Source: Planctomycetota bacterium (GTDB taxonomy: Bacteria > Planctomycetota > Phycisphaerae > WQYP01). From it: a stretch of DNA of 64,000 nucleotides. Where the stretch lies: assembly GCA_021805985.1 (NCBI GenBank), contig JAJZDN010000007.1, positions 30,155 to 94,154 of the forward strand, written 5' to 3'. Positions 62,249-64,000 of the stretch are shown here, piece after piece (within the stretch, counting starts at the first letter, position 1; each line of letters begins with the position of its first letter). The translations under genes and the position numbers were made by a program. The notes below the pieces were generated by a model. The model did no database searches, was not told the origin of the DNA, and worked only from the letters and a program-made list of their open reading frames with translations.

Positions 62249-62824
62249 TTAATCGCAATATTTTTCCAGATATTCCAGTATCAGGTGCAATACCACCTCA
62301 TGGGCTTCCTGTATCGCAGCGGTCCGCGAACTGTTAACAACCAGAGCCTGATCGCAATGGGCCAAATTTTTCCCGCCACCTTTGCCCAGCAGCCCGATGA
62401 CCTTCCCCCCCCGCTGCCGCATGATCTGGCAGGCGCGGATAAGATTTTCACTATTACCGCTGCTGGAAAATACTACTAATACATCACCATTTTGGGCGAA
62501 GGCTTCAACCTGCCGGGAAAATACGCTCGCGAAATCCCAGTCATTGGCGATACAGGTTAAGGCTGTGCCATCCGCGGCCAGACAAATGGCCGGCAACGCT
62601 CTGCGATCCGCCCGAGAATAGCGACCGGTTAATTCCTCCGCCAAATGCAACGCGGCTGCGGCCGAACCGCCATTGCCGGCGGTCAGTAATTTTTTTCCGT
62701 TCAGCAAAGCGGATGTCACCATTTCAGAGATCGTCGCAATTTGCGGCAGTTGCCGGGATAATTCTCCAATAACGCGGGACGAATCTTCCACACATGCCAG
62801 CATCCAGTGATGATTGTTTGACAC
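62249..62824 (-). CDS. gmhA: Phosphoheptose isomerase (sedoheptulose 7-phosphate isomerase)
   Basis: 191 aa from a GTG start at 62824 (GGAG 5 bases upstream). SIS fold: 'AGNGGSAAAALHLAEELTGR', 'NDWDFASVFSRQVEAFAQNG', 'VFSSSGNSENLIRACQ' and 'IQEAHEVVLHLILEYLE' match GmhA closely. It makes D-glycero-D-manno-heptose 7-phosphate for LPS core or other surface heptose. No hldE or hldD in the window. Downstream of the aldo/keto reductase on the same strand. Confidence 0.9.
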   Translation of the reverse strand: MSNNHHWMLACVEDSSRVIGELSRQLPQIATISEMVTSALLNGKKLLTAGNGGSAAAALHLAEELTGRYSRADRRALPAICLAADGTALTCIANDWDFASVFSRQVEAFAQNGDVLVVFSSSGNSENLIRACQIMRQRGGKVIGLLGKGGGKNLAHCDQALVVNSSRTAAIQEAHEVVLHLILEYLEKYCD

Positions 62825-62860
62825 ACATACTCCGTTACACAAGCACTTTATCCGGCACGC

Positions 62861-63727
62861 TTACCCGTTCAGGGCCTCAATTTCCTCCGGACGCAGTTTC
62901 AACTGACAAGCTTTTGCCGAATCTTCAATGCTTCCCCTGCGACTGGCGCCCGGAAGAGGAATAACCTGCGGCCCCTTGGAAAGCAGCCACGCCAATACCA
63001 CCTGATAAATAGAGACACGATGCGATGCGGCCATACTTTCCAGCAATGGCTCAAAATGCCCCAGATTCTTGGCACCGCCGATGCCATTGAGCGGGCTCCA
63101 CGCAAGGAACGCCAGGTTTTTCGCTTTGGTATATTCCAAGACGCCATCGGCTTCCGGATCGCGATGTTTTCGGGAATATTGATTTTGCACGCTGACAATA
63201 TCCACGACGGCTTCGGCAGCTTCCAACTCCATAACCGAAAAGTTGCTCACGCCAATAAAGCGAATTTTGCCTTCCTGCTGCAATTTTTTCAAACAGCCCA
63301 TACTTTCGGCCACCGGATACTTGGGGTCAATGCGGTGATATTGATAAAGGGTTATACATGAGGTGCGAAGATTTTTCAGGGAGGCTTCACAGACCGCCCG
63401 CAGGTGCTGCGGTGATCCGTCCCGCTCCCATCGGCCGCCGGGCCGCACCAACCCACCCTTGGTAGCCACCACCAGCCGTTCACGTTTTGCCGGCGGCAGT
63501 TCCGCGAGAGCTTTACCTATCAGCCGTTCGTTATGCCCCGGTTCCGAGTCATCCAGGCAATAACTATCAGCGGTGTCAATAAGAGTTATGCCACAATCCA
63601 CCGCGTGATGAATCACGCGAATGGATTCCTGCTCGGATGGACGCGTGGCCGGAACGGACATCGGCATGGAACCAAGTCCAACACAACTGACCGGTAAACC
63701 AGTCTTCCCCAACTGACGTGTGTGCAT
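62861..63727 (-). CDS. Aldo/keto reductase
   Basis: 288 aa. NADPH-dependent carbonyl reductase, TIM barrel. Catalytic tetrad residues: Asp/Tyr in 'LIDTADSYCLDDSEPG', Lys in 'LVVATKGGLVRPGG', His in 'LYQYHRIDPKYPVAE'; cofactor-binding 'IPLPGASRRGSIEDSAKA' at the C-terminus. ATG 63727 has GGAG 8 bases upstream; the track's first 12 residues are not AKR-like. The substrate is unknown; similar proteins act on sugars and xenobiotic aldehydes. 36 bases before gmhA, so probably co-transcribed. Confidence 0.92.
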   Translation of the reverse strand: MHTRQLGKTGLPVSCVGLGSMPMSVPATRPSEQESIRVIHHAVDCGITLIDTADSYCLDDSEPGHNERLIGKALAELPPAKRERLVVATKGGLVRPGGRWERDGSPQHLRAVCEASLKNLRTSCITLYQYHRIDPKYPVAESMGCLKKLQQEGKIRFIGVSNFSVMELEAAEAVVDIVSVQNQYSRKHRDPEADGVLEYTKAKNLAFLAWSPLNGIGGAKNLGHFEPLLESMAASHRVSIYQVVLAWLLSKGPQVIPLPGASRRGSIEDSAKACQLKLRPEEIEALNG

Positions 63728-63878
63728 AACTAATACTCCGCAGCTTATTGATACCACCAGCAAATCTTAGCCGCATTTCCCGATAAAGCCAATTTTGGTT
63801 TGTGACCATTCACGGAGTTTCGACCGCAACGCAAATTTCGACACACGCGTATTCCCACCTCACGCCCAAGGTGGACGA

Positions 63879-63938
63879 TCATAATTCACAAGATGTTTTC
63901 TGGTTTGTAAAGCCCGATTTTCTATTTTTTTGCTTCAT
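63879..63938 (-). other. 19-codon ORF with strong SD
   Basis: GGAG sits 7 bases before an ATG that opens 'MKQKNRKSGFTNQKTSCEL' and stops. 'KSGFT' recalls a prepilin cleavage site without its hydrophobic helix, so it may be the dead start of a prepilin-like gene. The rest of 63728-64000 shows nothing I can name. Confidence 0.25.
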
Positions 63939-64000
63939 AGTGTTACTCCATAAGAAGCTGACGTTTTTAAGTCGCTGTCGCGGTGGCCTTCGTGGCCGGG

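Overview
The window reads as chromosomal DNA of a planctomycete, most likely of the Phycisphaerae group. This is an inference from gene content. The pointers are a PEP-CTERM exported protein beside an H-X9-DG prepilin-like protein, a XylR-type AraC regulator beside glycoside hydrolases, a tandem DUF4159 protein, a DksA/TraR-like gene next to lspA, a MGH1-type (GH63) glucosidase, and many secreted proteins of unknown function. Most starts were re-set from the ORF track by Shine-Dalgarno (SD) position. GTG and TTG starts and ATGA/GTGA overlaps are common.

Layout. 1-7.4 kb: a DacB-like peptidase cut by the window edge (minus), phosphomannomutase, an RhlE-like DEAD-box helicase, a double-DUF4159 exported protein, a FabZ-like dehydratase and GAPDH with a clear terminator. 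7.7-13.9 kb: a 5'-truncated Eco57I-type methylase remnant, an HD-GYP response regulator, a large secreted unknown and a Tat-exported GH31 enzyme. 14.2-18.1 kb: FmdB-like zinc ribbon, DJ-1/PfpI protein, ErpA/IscA-type Fe-S carrier, TPR-SPOR lipoprotein, and rpsP-trmD-rplS without rimM. 18.5-19.9 kb: a vapBC module with a promoter/operator that can be read directly, then a decayed AAA ATPase. 19.9-25.8 kb: XylR-like regulator, PEP-CTERM protein, H-X9-DG prepilin and a GH42-like hydrolase. 26-33.9 kb: thiol peroxidase, a HEPN gene with an unknown partner, nadB, a UDP-HexNAc dehydrogenase, lspA, a DksA-like protein, lexA and a doubtful ORF. 34.3-38.8 kb: an exported TPR protein coupled to a PocR/GAF/SpoIIE phosphatase, a small protein and tRNA-Val(CAC). 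39-43.6 kb: gnd and a GH95-like enzyme. 43.8-48.1 kb: a four-gene operon pabB - methyltransferase - FAD oxidoreductase - type III polyketide synthase. 48.2-50.3 kb: an NfeD pair. 50.3-55.6 kb: a lineage-specific cluster of duplicated and decaying secreted proteins. 55.6-58.4 kb: pyrR-pyrB-argJ. 58.5-63.7 kb: GH63-type glucosidase, a secreted coiled-coil-like protein, GmhA and an aldo/keto reductase.

How the genes fit together. The carbohydrate theme is strong: GH31, GH42-like, GH95-like and GH63 enzymes with a sugar-sensing regulator, plus central metabolism (gap, gnd, phosphomannomutase) and surface-sugar genes (UDP-HexNAc dehydrogenase, gmhA). The best candidates for something less described are the type III PKS operon (arrangement like phenolic-lipid/quinone loci), the 50-55 kb decaying module array, the HEPN pair and the auto-regulated leaderless vapBC. 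Several pseudogene remnants (methylase, AAA ATPase, carboxymuconolactone decarboxylase-like, Ig-like copies) show ongoing gene loss. No CRISPR array, rRNA, intact IS element or prophage was seen. All family names come from motif recognition by eye; no database search was run.
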